Shown: positions 33,970 to 42,867, counted from the first letter of the stretch. The stretch: DNA of 64,000 nucleotides from JAZKID01 sp963714065 (GCA_963714065.1 OY970226.1:1860001-1924000); one strand, 5' to 3'. A program made the numbers and translations. Notes: a model not told the origin generated them from the sequence alone.

Positions 33970-34171
33970 AACGAAGCCTGGCGATCCGGGCACGCCGCAT
34001 GATTGGACGAGCGGGGATATATTGCGCTTCGTGTTCTGAAGGACGGCGGATATTCCCGGTGACTGACTATCTCCCAGCCCTCCCGCAAAGACGCCCGCCG
34101 GAAAACCGGAGGATGTGTCCTACGTCATGTGATTGACCTCCCACCAAGAAGGAGGGTAGAGATTCAGAACG
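33970..34171. other. Junction between dksA and the FkbM gene
   Basis: About 200 bases without a convincing gene. It contains CCTCCC ... GGAGGG around 34138-34156, a short hairpin that includes the ribosome site of the next gene. It marks the left edge of the apparently inserted patch. Confidence 0.45.
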
Positions 34172-35041
34172 ATGATGACACCGTTTGAAGAAATTGTTCG
34201 GCGCGCACAAAAGCAGGCGCGGGTCTCGCCTGTCAAAATCAGATTCCCCTTCGGATTGGATCGGAACGAGGCTGCCGCGCGCCGCCTGCACGGCATCGAC
34301 GATGACATACACAACCCGCTTGGCCATGAGCCCGAGCTGGCGCATTTGATTGATTTGCTTGTTTCCGATGACGGCGTCTTCGTCGATGTGGGCGCCAACT
34401 TAGGATATTTCCCGGCCTATCTCGCCACGCGTACGGGCTTTGCAGGCTGTATTCACGCGTTTGAGCCCGTAACCGCGACCTACGCGACGTTGCAGGCCAT
34501 TCTACACGACCTGGGCTGCGCCGATCGCGTCCATCTCCACAAGGTTGCTGCGTCCAACGTCGCTGGCGAAGCGCGGATTGCAATTGTCAGCCCGGACCAT
34601 TTCATTTCGAGTCTTGAGGGCGACGCCCGCTCCGATCAAAGCGAAGTGGTTCAATTGGCGCGTCTCGATGATTTCGGCATCGCACGTGCCGATTTGATCA
34701 AGATCGATGTAGAGCGCCACGAACTTGCGGCGCTTCAGGGCGCAGAGAAACTGTTCCAGACCTGCAAGCCGTTCCTCTATTTGGAATCCAGCGTGATCCA
34801 CGGCGATCCGGAGAAGACGCTCGCGCCGCTGCGCCTTCTCGAAAGCTGGAACTACACACTCTTCCTGTCAGGTTGGAAGCAATCTAACGGCGATTTCTTT
34901 ATTGGCATTGGCCGCGACATTGCACGAGATGAGTTTGGGCTTTTGCCGTTCCGCGCGGATGACCGGGCGATGTTTCCGTTCGAGGTGGTGAATATCTTCG
35001 CAGCGCCGTCCGATCGCCTATCGGAGATTGGTAAAGCATGA
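34172..35041 (+). CDS. FkbM-family methyltransferase
   Basis: A 289-residue SAM-dependent methyltransferase. The SAM-binding motif is VFVDVGANLGYFPAYLA, with IHAFEPVTATYATLQA after it and the FkbM hallmark LIKIDVERHELAALQGAE. FkbM enzymes often O-methylate sugars, and some act near flagellar glycan genes. It is flanked by intact dksA and a truncated dksA 3' end, and followed by a four-base overlap with a tiny remnant frame, all signs of transfer. The ATG at 34175 is an alternative start. Confidence 0.85.
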   Translation: MMTPFEEIVRRAQKQARVSPVKIRFPFGLDRNEAAARRLHGIDDDIHNPLGHEPELAHLIDLLVSDDGVFVDVGANLGYFPAYLATRTGFAGCIHAFEPVTATYATLQAILHDLGCADRVHLHKVAASNVAGEARIAIVSPDHFISSLEGDARSDQSEVVQLARLDDFGIARADLIKIDVERHELAALQGAEKLFQTCKPFLYLESSVIHGDPEKTLAPLRLLESWNYTLFLSGWKQSNGDFFIGIGRDIARDEFGLLPFRADDRAMFPFEVVNIFAAPSDRLSEIGKA

Positions 35042-35100
35042 GCGGTCAAGCAATTATCGAGATCGTCTATGCGCGTAGCTCAACGATCTTCTCCCGCTGA
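35038..35100 (+). pseudogene. Remnant start of a gene coupled to the FkbM gene
   Basis: The frame starts in an ATGA overlap with the FkbM stop and encodes MSGQAIIEIVYARSSTIFSR, then stops 14 bases before the dksA remnant. The tight overlap suggests the beginning of an operon partner cut off by recombination. Confidence 0.4.
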
Positions 35101-35113
35101 AAACCTCTTGCTG

Positions 35114-35212
35114 ATTTCATTGAAACGTCTTGAAGCGCGCCCGGCCGCGACTTTATCTCTGGAGGCGCAGGAGCATCACGAGAAGCGGGAGAAAGTATAT
35201 AGGGATGAGTAA
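35114..35212 (+). pseudogene. Truncated second dksA 3' end
   Basis: 99 bases aligned without gaps to the end of dksA (33871-33969) with 16 differences. Only two changes alter amino acids (Thr to Ala, Arg to His); the rest are synonymous, including the stop. The fragment therefore diverged as a functional dksA before it was truncated here. Confidence 0.85.
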
Positions 35213-35221
35213 ATAAGAAAA

Positions 35222-35791
35222 CTATTTCTCTTTTACGTTTTCTAATTTGATGAAAGCGTCGAGAAGTTGGGGTTCTCTGTTTAAAGAAGATAGTATTTCT
35301 TCCTCAAGAGGATCAATTTTAAGATTGATTGCTCTTATGGCTTCGGCGTTTCCTTGAGCATAAAATTTGTCTATCTGTGCTAAATATGCATCCCGTTGCT
35401 TTTGTTTAGCAGCCATTTCAGGAGACCTATTCTTTAAGACAAGCTTTTTGTGAAAATAACTTAAGCCAAGCAGCGCTTCAGATTTGTCCAATTCATTATT
35501 CACTTTTCTTGATTGAAGAGCTTTTTGGATAAAAGCTTTCATTGAAGTATCTTTTTCGTCTTCAAACAATGGAGAGATATCATCTGTTTCAATTAGATGA
35601 AAAAGTTGATTAGCTTCAGGAATAGTTACTCTGCCGTCTCCTGCTTGTGATCCTTCTAGCTTTACTTTTTCTGAATTATAAGCATCCGCTTCTGCCATTA
35701 AGGCGCGAACCCAAACAGGTTTTGTTTCATCATTTATATCACCGACTAAATTAGCGGCAGTGATGGGTTTGAAATCGTCTTGTAAAATCAT
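35222..35791 (-). CDS. AT-rich orphan protein, helical
   Basis: A 189-residue protein with no recognised family. It is acidic to neutral and mostly helical (SPEMAAKQKQRDAYLAQIDKFYAQ, DPLEEEILSSLNREPQLLDAFIK). It has no signal peptide or membrane segment. The A/T-rich composition contrasts with flgH and dksA on either side. ATG 35791 was preferred over the upstream extension, which is hydrophobic and lacks a ribosome site. It sits within the same transferred-looking patch as the FkbM gene. Confidence 0.55.
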   Translation of the reverse strand: MILQDDFKPITAANLVGDINDETKPVWVRALMAEADAYNSEKVKLEGSQAGDGRVTIPEANQLFHLIETDDISPLFEDEKDTSMKAFIQKALQSRKVNNELDKSEALLGLSYFHKKLVLKNRSPEMAAKQKQRDAYLAQIDKFYAQGNAEAIRAINLKIDPLEEEILSSLNREPQLLDAFIKLENVKEK

Positions 35792-36144
35792 ACCTATAAA
35801 AACCTCAATCTGTATCATAACAAAATGTGCACCTTGCAGCAACGTTATCGATATCTAAAACTTTAAACAAAAATGGCCCCGCACAAGATGCGGCTTGCCG
35901 TATCGCTCTTATAAAAGTGGGAGCTGCAAAGCTGTCGCTTGCGACAGCGTCAATTAAAGACCCGCCCGCTCTTCTCGATTAAAAAAATGGCCCCGCCGGG
36001 TGGGAGCTGGCGGGGCCACTGTCAGGCGTTGCGGCAGGAGTTGGGGGGGTGCCGCACGCTCTTCAAAGTAACGCGAACGCAACTTTATTTCACGCTCAAC
36101 GCTACTGAACTTATCCCTCCACCGGAACGGGGAGGAATTCGAAA
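35792..36144. other. Intergenic region with hairpins, 353 bases
   Basis: It holds GCTGTCGCTTGCGACAGC (35931-35948), a short direct repeat AAAAATGGCCCCGC near 35872 and 35983, and the flgH terminator. The duplicated terminator stem may mark the right border of the inserted patch. Confidence 0.55.
35980..36018 (-). terminator. Rho-independent terminator of flgF-flgG-flgA-flgH
   Basis: Stem TGGCCCCGCC (35988-35997) / GGCGGGGCCA (36009-36018), followed leftward by a run of seven T on the minus strand. Confidence 0.9.
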
Positions 36145-36873
36145 TTAGAACGGCAGCAGCACATCCAGCACCTGCTGGCCCACGCGCGGCTGCTGCACGT
36201 CGCTGATCTGCCCGCGCCCGCCGTAGGAAATACGGGCTTCGGCGATCTTCGAGGAATCGATCATGTTGTTGGATTCGATGTCCTCCGGCCGCACCACGCC
36301 GGCGACGATCAGCTCGCGTACCTCGAAATTGACGCGCACTTCCTGCCGTCCCTCGATCACCAGATTGCCGTTCGGCAGAACTTGCGTGACGATGGCCGCG
36401 ACATTCGTATTCAGTTGTTCGGAACGGTTGACGGACCCGGCGCCGTTCGAGGATGTCGATGAGTCGGCATTGAGCAGGTTACTCATGTCGACACCCTGCG
36501 CGACCGTTTCGACGCCGAACAAGTTCGGTGCGCCCAAATGCTCGTCGTTCGTGCGCGAACGTTTTGTCTGGTTTTGAATCTGCGCCTTGTCGGAAACGAC
36601 GACCTTTACGGTAAGAATATCGCCGACGCGGTGCGCGCGCTGATCTTTAAAGAAAGCGCGCGAGCCGGAACGCCAGAGGGAATTTGCCTCGCGCTGCGAT
36701 GTCGGCGCCGGCGGCATCGGCAATTGCACGGGGCGATAACCCGCCTGCGTCACGGGATTCTGGATGGCGGTTAAATTGGGTTTCTCGCCAACCGAAGCAA
36801 GACGGTCTACCGTCGTGCAGGCTGTCATCGACAGCGATGTGGCGGCAAGAAGAAGGAAAGTCAATCTCGTCAC
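36145..36873 (-). CDS. flgH: Flagellar L-ring lipoprotein FlgH
   Basis: A 242-residue outer-membrane ring lipoprotein. The lipobox is LSMTACTTV. Conserved parts include SLWRSGSRAFFKDQRAHRVGDI, VTQVLPNGNLVIEGRQEVRVN and the C-terminal ISYGGRGQISDVQQPRVGQQV. It ends the leftward operon flgF-flgG-flgA-flgH, four bases after flgA. Confidence 0.95.
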   Translation of the reverse strand: MTRLTFLLLAATSLSMTACTTVDRLASVGEKPNLTAIQNPVTQAGYRPVQLPMPPAPTSQREANSLWRSGSRAFFKDQRAHRVGDILTVKVVVSDKAQIQNQTKRSRTNDEHLGAPNLFGVETVAQGVDMSNLLNADSSTSSNGAGSVNRSEQLNTNVAAIVTQVLPNGNLVIEGRQEVRVNFEVRELIVAGVVRPEDIESNNMIDSSKIAEARISYGGRGQISDVQQPRVGQQVLDVLLPF

Positions 36874-36877
36874 TTGA

Positions 36878-37843
36878 TTACTCCGTTATCTGCGCAACGC
36901 GGCGCGGAGGCGGGCCGGCCTGTGCCGTTACCCTGCCTTCGCCGCTGACTGTGACCTGGATTGTGCGCTTCGACTGCAGGTTCTGCACGTCGATGACGTC
37001 GCCCAGCGTGCCGTCCGCAAGCGCCTTGCCGCGCGTGGTGACGACGATCGCCGGTGTTTCGTAAGTGATCATCACCATTTCGTTGCGCTTGACCAGTTTT
37101 GTTTTCTCGAGATCGCCCGCGCGCAGGGTGGCACCCGCTTCCAGATTTCGCCGTGCGGCAAGGCCGACGATATCGGCGGCGTCATGCAGCGCGTTGATCG
37201 TCATCTGCTGGCGGCCGATGCGTGCAAGCTCGATATCGTTTGCCGTGACGACCTGCCCGCGCACGAGCTCGCGCTTGAGCCGCACCACCTGCGCCGTTTC
37301 ATGCAGCGTACCTGCGAGAATTGCGGGGCTTGCTTCCTTCAGAATGGCGCTGTTGGAAACGAAGAGGCGTGCCTCGAAGCGCCCCGATTGCGGGTCCAGC
37401 TTGAAAGAAGACAGGGCCGGGGCGGCATCGGCGGTTTTTTCGACCTTGATGTCGGAAGCGGGACGGCTGAAGCTGACCGTAATATTTTCGGCAGGCGTAT
37501 GCAGATATTGTGTCGCCTTCACCGCAACCAGTCTTTCCAGTTCGGCCATTTCGATTTTGCGGCCTTCGCGCACGACCTGGATTTCGGTATTGGCAGGCAG
37601 TGGAATATTCTCGACGCCGTAGCTTTTCACGGCCTCGATTGCGCGCGTTACATTGATCACGCCGCTCTCGCCGGGCGTGGGTGCTGCAAAAATGGCGACA
37701 TCTCCCTGCTCGATGGGAATTTGCAAGAGATCGTTGAGCGTCACGGCATTGCCGCTGACAACGACTTTCTCTTTCAGCAGATGCGCTTCTTCCGCTTTTG
37801 CGGGCAGCGCCATGAAGATAAGAAGAACGAGAAGCCGTTTCAT
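36878..37843 (-). CDS. flgA: P-ring assembly chaperone FlgA
   Basis: A 321-residue periplasmic protein with a signal peptide (RLLVLLIFMALPAKA). The C-terminal SAF domain shows RELVRGQVVTANDIELARI, ARRNLEAGATLRAGDLEKT and GDVIDVQNLQSKRTIQVTVS. It assists polymerisation of FlgI. It is longer than the E. coli form because of an N-terminal extension, as in other alphaproteobacteria. It lies four bases after flgG. Confidence 0.92.
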   Translation of the reverse strand: MKRLLVLLIFMALPAKAEEAHLLKEKVVVSGNAVTLNDLLQIPIEQGDVAIFAAPTPGESGVINVTRAIEAVKSYGVENIPLPANTEIQVVREGRKIEMAELERLVAVKATQYLHTPAENITVSFSRPASDIKVEKTADAAPALSSFKLDPQSGRFEARLFVSNSAILKEASPAILAGTLHETAQVVRLKRELVRGQVVTANDIELARIGRQQMTINALHDAADIVGLAARRNLEAGATLRAGDLEKTKLVKRNEMVMITYETPAIVVTTRGKALADGTLGDVIDVQNLQSKRTIQVTVSGEGRVTAQAGPPPRRVAQITE

Positions 37844-37847
37844 CGGA

Positions 37848-38630
37848 TTACCTTGTCAGCGTGGTGTTGGAGAGCATGTCGTCTGCGGCGCGAATGACGC
37901 GCGCGTTCATCTCATAGGCGCGCTGCGCCTCGATCAGGTCGGAGATTTCTGTAACCGCGTTGACGTTGGACTGCTCCAGATATTGCTGCAGTAACGTGCC
38001 GGCGCCGTCCGTGCCCGGCGTTCCGACCTGTTCCGGGCCGGACGAGGGCGTGACCAGGAAAAGATTGTCGCCGATCGCCTGCAAACCGCCCTTGTTGACG
38101 AAGCGGGCGAGCTGAAGCTGGCCGACATCGGTCGTCGTGCCCGTTGCGTCGACCGTCTGCACAAGGCCGGTATTGCTGATCGTGACATTGGACACGTTGG
38201 CCGGAAATGTGATGCCGCCGTCGACCTGATAACCGTCTTTCGTGACGAGCAGGCCGTTACCGTCGAGATCGAAAGAGCCGTCGCGCGTATAGGCGGTGCG
38301 GCCGTCGGGCAAAGTGATACGGAAATAACCTTCGCCGCGAATGGCGACGTCGTAGACACGCTCGGTCGAAGCAAGGCTGCCCTGGCTGTGCACGCGCGGC
38401 GTGGAAGCCGTGCGCACGCCGGTGCCGATCTGCACGCCCGAAGGCAGCATGTTGCCCTGCTCCGAGGATGTAGAGCCGATCTGGCGAATATCCTGATAGA
38501 CGAGATCCTGGAACTCGGCGCGCTGGCGCTTGAAGCCCGTGGTGCGCAAGTTGGCGATATTGTTCGAGATGACCTCGACATTCGTTTCCTGCGCCTGCAT
38601 GCCGGTTGCGGCGGTTCGTAAAGCTTGCAT
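37848..38630 (-). CDS. flgG: Distal rod protein FlgG
   Basis: A 260-residue rod protein at its normal length. ALRTAATGMQAQETNVEVISNNIANLRTTGFKR opens the protein. YQVDGGITFP and the C-terminal NAVTEISDLIEAQRAYEMNARVI complete the FlgG signature. It follows flgF by 15 bases. Confidence 0.95.
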   Translation of the reverse strand: MQALRTAATGMQAQETNVEVISNNIANLRTTGFKRQRAEFQDLVYQDIRQIGSTSSEQGNMLPSGVQIGTGVRTASTPRVHSQGSLASTERVYDVAIRGEGYFRITLPDGRTAYTRDGSFDLDGNGLLVTKDGYQVDGGITFPANVSNVTISNTGLVQTVDATGTTTDVGQLQLARFVNKGGLQAIGDNLFLVTPSSGPEQVGTPGTDGAGTLLQQYLEQSNVNAVTEISDLIEAQRAYEMNARVIRAADDMLSNTTLTR

Positions 38631-38645
38631 GGCTTCAATCCTCCT

Positions 38646-39377
38646 TTACGAGACCTGTGCGAGACGTTCGATCGCCGTCTGCTGCAAGGCATGCGTGCGT
38701 TCGACCATCTGGCTGACAAGATTGTAGGTGCGGTTGATTTCGATCAGCCGTGAAATTTCCGTCACCGGTTTCACGTTCGATTTTTCGACGGCGCCCTGCA
38801 GGATGCGGCTCGCCGTATCGTTTGTGGCTTGCCCCTTGCTGGAAAAGAGTGTCTCGGTTTCTTTTTTCAGCTCGCCGGGTTTCAGGGAAACGACGCGGAT
38901 CTTGCCGCGTTGTCCCTGCGCCGTGAAAATTGTGCCGTCGGCGCCGAAAGTGATTTTTCCATCCTCCACGGAGAAGGTGATGGGCCCGCCGGTGCCGAGA
39001 ATTTTTTCGCCCGCAGGCGTGACAAGATCGCCCTGCGCATTCAATGTGAAGGCGCCGGCGCGCGTATAGCGCTCGCCCTGCGGCGTCTGCACGGCAAAAA
39101 AACCTCCGCCCTGAATGGCAAGATCGAATTCCGCACCTGTTGTTTCGAAAGAACCGGCGGCGAGATTTGTTATCGTCGCGCGGTCGACGACATAGGAAAC
39201 CGGCGCGAGCTGATTGTTTTCCTCAGCCCGCGCTTTCGGCATGACATATTCGTTGAAGAGCATGCCGTCGCCCTTGAAGCCGGTGGTATTGATATTGGCG
39301 ACATTGTTGGCGACGACGTCGATTTCATGCTGCAGGGCCATCTGGCGCGACAGGCTGATCAGCAGCGTATTTTCCAT
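38646..39377 (-). CDS. flgF: Proximal rod protein FlgF
   Basis: A 243-residue rod protein. Signatures are LISLSRQMALQHEIDVVANN and VANINTTGFKG near the start, and SNVKPVTEISRLIEINRTYNLVSQMVE near the end. It is the first gene of the leftward operon, 82 bases downstream of a canonical sigma-54 promoter. Confidence 0.94.
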   Translation of the reverse strand: MENTLLISLSRQMALQHEIDVVANNVANINTTGFKGDGMLFNEYVMPKARAEENNQLAPVSYVVDRATITNLAAGSFETTGAEFDLAIQGGGFFAVQTPQGERYTRAGAFTLNAQGDLVTPAGEKILGTGGPITFSVEDGKITFGADGTIFTAQGQRGKIRVVSLKPGELKKETETLFSSKGQATNDTASRILQGAVEKSNVKPVTEISRLIEINRTYNLVSQMVERTHALQQTAIERLAQVS

Positions 39378-39458
39378 GACCCGCTCCTCCTCATGAGCGC
39401 GTCATCGCGCTCGAAGGCCGTGTGCAGGCTCCCGTCCGCACAGCGACACCGGATACGG

Positions 39459-39474
39459 AGCAAGAGCCGTGCCA
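39459..39474 (-). promoter_or_regulatory. Sigma-54 promoter of flgF
   Basis: On the minus strand TGGCACGGCTCTTGCT matches the -24/-12 consensus. Transcription would begin near 39448. Confidence 0.88.
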
Positions 39475-39549
39475 AAAAATTTCTCTTTTGTTTTCAAAGT
39501 CTTGGAAAAAGGCAGGCAATTTGAAGTCCTGCATTTGCATGGGTATCTA

Positions 39550-39562
39550 GGTAAATTTTGCC
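39550..39562. promoter_or_regulatory. FlbD ftr-like site between flgF and fliL
   Basis: GGTAAATTTTGCC lies 76 bases upstream of the flgF sigma-54 promoter and about 95 bases before fliL. That is a suitable distance for an enhancer of the divergent flgF unit. Confidence 0.55.
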
Positions 39563-39656
39563 TAAAGACCGGCAGAAGTAACCCGCCGTTAACCATTCTT
39601 GCATGAAGTGAAGAGGGGCGCAGAATCTGCGCGGGGTTTTTAAAGCGGGCATATCC

Positions 39657-40283
39657 ATGGCCAAGCCGGATGATGAGGATGCGAGCGCAGAAGGCGCAGG
39701 CGCAGGGAAAAAAAGCGGAATTCTTGCGCTGCCCGGAAAGATCCTCGGCCGGGTTCTGGCACCTTTGGGTGGTTTGTTCGCCAAGCTGAAGGGCAACAAG
39801 AAACTTCTAATCGGCGCTGTTGCAGCCGTTGTCCTGCTTCTCGGCGGTGTGGGCTATCTTCTTTTCAGCGGCGGCGGCTCCGAAGAAACGGAGCATGCAG
39901 CGGCACCGGAGAAAAAACAGGAAGCGGGCCATGCGGCCAAAGAAGGAGCGGAAGGCGAAGAAGGAGTGGATGCCAACCTGCCGCAATTCGTCGATCTGCC
40001 GGAAATGACCGTCAACCTTATCTCGGCAACAGGCAAGGCGCAGTTCTTGCGCGTGCGCGTGACGCTCGAAATCGCAGACAGAAAAATCGCGCAGGAAATC
40101 CAGCCCGTGATGCCGCGCATTCTCGACGTTTTCCAGGTTTATCTGCGCGAATTGCGCGTCGCCGACATTCAGGGTTCGGCCGGCATTCAGCGCCTGAAGG
40201 AAGAATTGACGAAGCGCGTCAACCAGTCGATCGCGCCTGCGCAAATCGACGGCGTGCTGTTCAAAGATATGCTGGTGCAATAG
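39657..40283 (+). CDS. fliL: Flagellar basal body protein FliL
   Basis: A 208-residue inner-membrane protein. A single helix (LLIGAVAAVVLLLGGVGYLLF, about 45-65) is followed by an acidic linker and the FliL domain: FVDLPEMTVNLISATGKAQFLRVRVTLEIAD and a C-terminal VNQSIAPAQIDGVLFKDMLVQ. FliL surrounds the stator and affects torque. It is the first gene of fliL-fliM-DUF6468-motE. Confidence 0.92.
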   Translation: MAKPDDEDASAEGAGAGKKSGILALPGKILGRVLAPLGGLFAKLKGNKKLLIGAVAAVVLLLGGVGYLLFSGGGSEETEHAAAPEKKQEAGHAAKEGAEGEEGVDANLPQFVDLPEMTVNLISATGKAQFLRVRVTLEIADRKIAQEIQPVMPRILDVFQVYLRELRVADIQGSAGIQRLKEELTKRVNQSIAPAQIDGVLFKDMLVQ

Positions 40284-40286
40284 GTC

Positions 40287-41444
40287 ATGGCGGACGAGAC
40301 CGAAGAAAACAAGGAAGGCCAGGCGCCGCAGGAAGCGGCCGCTGCCGATGCGCCGAAATCCGAAGATGCCGCCTCGCAATGGGCGGCGATGATCGAGGAG
40401 GACGAGCCGGAGGAAGGCCTTGCCACTTCCGGTTCCGAGCGCGTTCTCAGCCAGGACGAAATCGATAGTCTGCTCGGCTTCAATCTCGACGATGCCAGTA
40501 TCAACGATGTTACCGGCGTGCGCGCCATTATCAATTCGGCGCTGGTCGCATACGAGCGACTGCCGATGCTCGAAATCGTTTTCGACCGGCTGGTGCGGCT
40601 TTTGACGACATCATTGCGCAATTTCACGTCCGACAACGTCGAAGTGTCGTTCGATGGGCTGAAATCCGTACGCTTCGGCGAATATCTCAATTCGATTCCG
40701 CTTCCCGCCATTCTTGCCGTGTTCAAGGCGGAGCAGTGGGAGAATTTCGGCCTGGTGACGGTCGAGTCGAACCTGATCTATTCGATCATCGACGTGCTGT
40801 TGGGCGGCCGTCGCGGCCAGCAGAACATCACCGTCGAGGGGCGGCCCTACACCACCATCGAAACCACGCTGGTCCGCCGCCTGATCGAGGTCGTGCTGGC
40901 CGATGCCGAGCAGGCCTTCGTGCCGATCTCTCCCGTCGATTTCAATCTCGAGCGCCTCGAGACCAACCCCCGTTTTGCCGCCATTTCGCGTCCCGCCAAT
41001 GCGGCCATTGTCGTGCACCTGCGCATCGACATGGAAGATCGCGGCGGCGTTATTGAGATCGTCATGCCCTATGCGACGATCGAGCCGATCCGCGATCTGT
41101 TGCTGCAAAACTTCATGGGCGAAAAATTCGGCCGCGACGCGATCTGGGAAGAGCATCTGGCAACCGAAATCTGGGCGGCGAACATCGACATCGACAGCGT
41201 GCTTTATGAAAAGCGCCTGCCGTTGCGCCAGCTTCTCGACTTGAAAGTAGGCGACACGCTGATGCTCGACCGCACGCCGGAAGATTGCGTGACGCTGAAA
41301 ATCGGCGATACGGTCCTCACGGAAGCGCATATCGGCCGCGCCGGCGACAATGTCGCCGTGAAGGTCGCAAAACCGTTCAGAAGACCGAAAATGACATTCG
41401 CGGCCTTTGAAAAGGTCGACGAGAGACGGAGCGATGCGGCATGA
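40287..41444 (+). CDS. fliM: Flagellar C-ring switch protein FliM
   Basis: A 385-residue switch protein. After a Glu/Ala-rich N-terminus comes VLSQDEIDSLLGF, the CheY-binding motif placed internally at about residue 54 rather than at the extreme N-terminus. The CheC-like middle includes VLLGGRRGQQ and FNLERLETNPRFA. The C-terminal SpoA-like domain begins with LPLRQLLDLKVGDTLMLDR. It overlaps the next gene by four bases. Confidence 0.95.
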   Translation: MADETEENKEGQAPQEAAAADAPKSEDAASQWAAMIEEDEPEEGLATSGSERVLSQDEIDSLLGFNLDDASINDVTGVRAIINSALVAYERLPMLEIVFDRLVRLLTTSLRNFTSDNVEVSFDGLKSVRFGEYLNSIPLPAILAVFKAEQWENFGLVTVESNLIYSIIDVLLGGRRGQQNITVEGRPYTTIETTLVRRLIEVVLADAEQAFVPISPVDFNLERLETNPRFAAISRPANAAIVVHLRIDMEDRGGVIEIVMPYATIEPIRDLLLQNFMGEKFGRDAIWEEHLATEIWAANIDIDSVLYEKRLPLRQLLDLKVGDTLMLDRTPEDCVTLKIGDTVLTEAHIGRAGDNVAVKVAKPFRRPKMTFAAFEKVDERRSDAA

Positions 41445-41974
41445 GCTCGGGAAGCCTGGGACTAATTATCGAACTTCTCGTGGCCATGCTTCTGGTCACG
41501 ACCATCGGCTATTGCGTGGTGCTCAACGGGCGCCTCAAAAATCTGCGTGCCGACGAGCATATTCTGAAAGCGACGGTCGGCGAGTTGCTGGCGGCCACCG
41601 AAGTGGCCGAGCGCGCCATTATCGGCTTGAAGGCAACGACGCGCGAGGCTGAAGCCGCGCTTGGACAAAAACTGCGCGATGCGCAGATTCTTCAGCACGA
41701 CTTACAAAAATTCATTGCAACCTCGTCGAAACCGGCAATGGCTGCGGCGCCTGTGCCGCAACCATTGCCGCAACCGCAGCCACAGCAGGCTGCCCCTTCT
41801 TCGCAGGTGACGCATGCGCTTCGCGGCTTCGAGCGGGAGCTGAGCATATCGCCGGCGTCCATGCCACAAATACAGCCGCAGATACAGCCGCAGATACAGC
41901 CGCAATTGCAGGCGCAAAAAGACTTCCGCGTTTTCACACGCTCGTCCTTTTCGGATCGCAGCAGGCAGGGATGA
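41441..41974 (+). CDS. DUF6468-like flagellar-locus membrane protein
   Basis: A 177-residue protein with one N-terminal membrane helix (LIIELLVAMLLVTTIGYCVVL) and a short helical region ADEHILKATVGELLAATEVAERAI. A Pro/Gln-rich tail holds a PQIQ tandem repeat around 140-155. It matches my recollection of the small gene following fliM in Rhodospirillales, annotated DUF6468. The function is unknown. It is coupled to fliM by an ATGA overlap. Confidence 0.7.
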   Translation: MSSGSLGLIIELLVAMLLVTTIGYCVVLNGRLKNLRADEHILKATVGELLAATEVAERAIIGLKATTREAEAALGQKLRDAQILQHDLQKFIATSSKPAMAAAPVPQPLPQPQPQQAAPSSQVTHALRGFERELSISPASMPQIQPQIQPQIQPQLQAQKDFRVFTRSSFSDRSRQG

Positions 41975-42748
41975 ATGAATCTCCGTCTGTTTCCGCTGCT
42001 GCTTTTTGCAATTACTTCGCTTTTGACGCTGAAAGCCTTCGACATGGTTTTCAGCGGCGAAGCGCTTTTTCACGGCACCGCCAGCGCACAGGCGGAAGAC
42101 AAACCTGCCGTGCCGGCTGCTGCGGCCAAGCCTGAAGAAAAACCATCTGCAGAAAAACCCGCCGCGGCGGAAGACGAACCGAAACGCCGTTCGCTGCTCG
42201 ATGCGGTACCCGTTGAGCGGCCGAAAGAGAAAATCTCGCTGCCGCCCGGCGAAGGAAGCGCGGAAACCTTGCTGAACGAGCGCCTGGGCGAAAAGCGCCG
42301 TTCGCTCGAGGAGCGGGACAAGGAGCTCGATCTGCGCGAAAGCCTGCTCAAGATGGCCGAAAAAAAGCTTGAAGGTCGTCTGGGCGAACTCAAGCAGACG
42401 GAAGCGAAACTCGAGGAAGCCAATAAAACCAAGGAAGAGCAATCGGGATTGAAGATCAAAAATCTCGTGCTGATGTACGAGACGATGAAGCCGAAGGAAG
42501 CCGCCGCCATTTTCGACAAGCTCGACATGGCTATCCTGATTGAGGTGGCAAGCCGCATGAATCCGCGCGTCACCGCGCTGGTCATGGCCAAGATGTCGCC
42601 GGACGCCGCGCAAAAGCTGACGGCCGAAATGACGCGCCGCAGCCTGGCGCCGCCCCAGGAGGCAATGCCCGGTGCCAATAAGCCGCAAACACCTGAAAAT
42701 CCAAAGGAATTGCAGCGTATCGATAAGGCGCCGGCAAAACAGAGCTAG
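41975..42748 (+). CDS. motE: MotE-family protein
   Basis: A 257-residue exported protein with an N-terminal hydrophobic segment (LFPLLLFAITSLLTLKAF) and an Ala/Glu/Pro-rich linker. A coiled coil at about 95-150 is followed by the MgtE-N/MotE domain YETMKPKEAAAIFDKLDMAILIEVASRMNPRVTALVMAKMS. In Sinorhizobium MotE is a periplasmic chaperone of MotC. It is part of the fliL-fliM operon. Confidence 0.85.
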   Translation: MNLRLFPLLLFAITSLLTLKAFDMVFSGEALFHGTASAQAEDKPAVPAAAAKPEEKPSAEKPAAAEDEPKRRSLLDAVPVERPKEKISLPPGEGSAETLLNERLGEKRRSLEERDKELDLRESLLKMAEKKLEGRLGELKQTEAKLEEANKTKEEQSGLKIKNLVLMYETMKPKEAAAIFDKLDMAILIEVASRMNPRVTALVMAKMSPDAAQKLTAEMTRRSLAPPQEAMPGANKPQTPENPKELQRIDKAPAKQS

Positions 42749-42867
42749 ACACCGAATTTCAGGAAACCAAACTGCCTGTTAACCCTCTTTCTTTAAAGTA
42801 AAGCGGGGTTTTGTGCGGCATCGCCTGCTGCGCCGAGCGTTTTGTGTTGAGTTTGTGGAGTAGCGTT

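Noticed and set aside
39504..39520. A sigma-54 promoter for fliL (TTGGAAAAAGGCAGGCA)
   Set aside because: The GG-N10-GC spacing fits, but both the -24 and -12 elements are poor.
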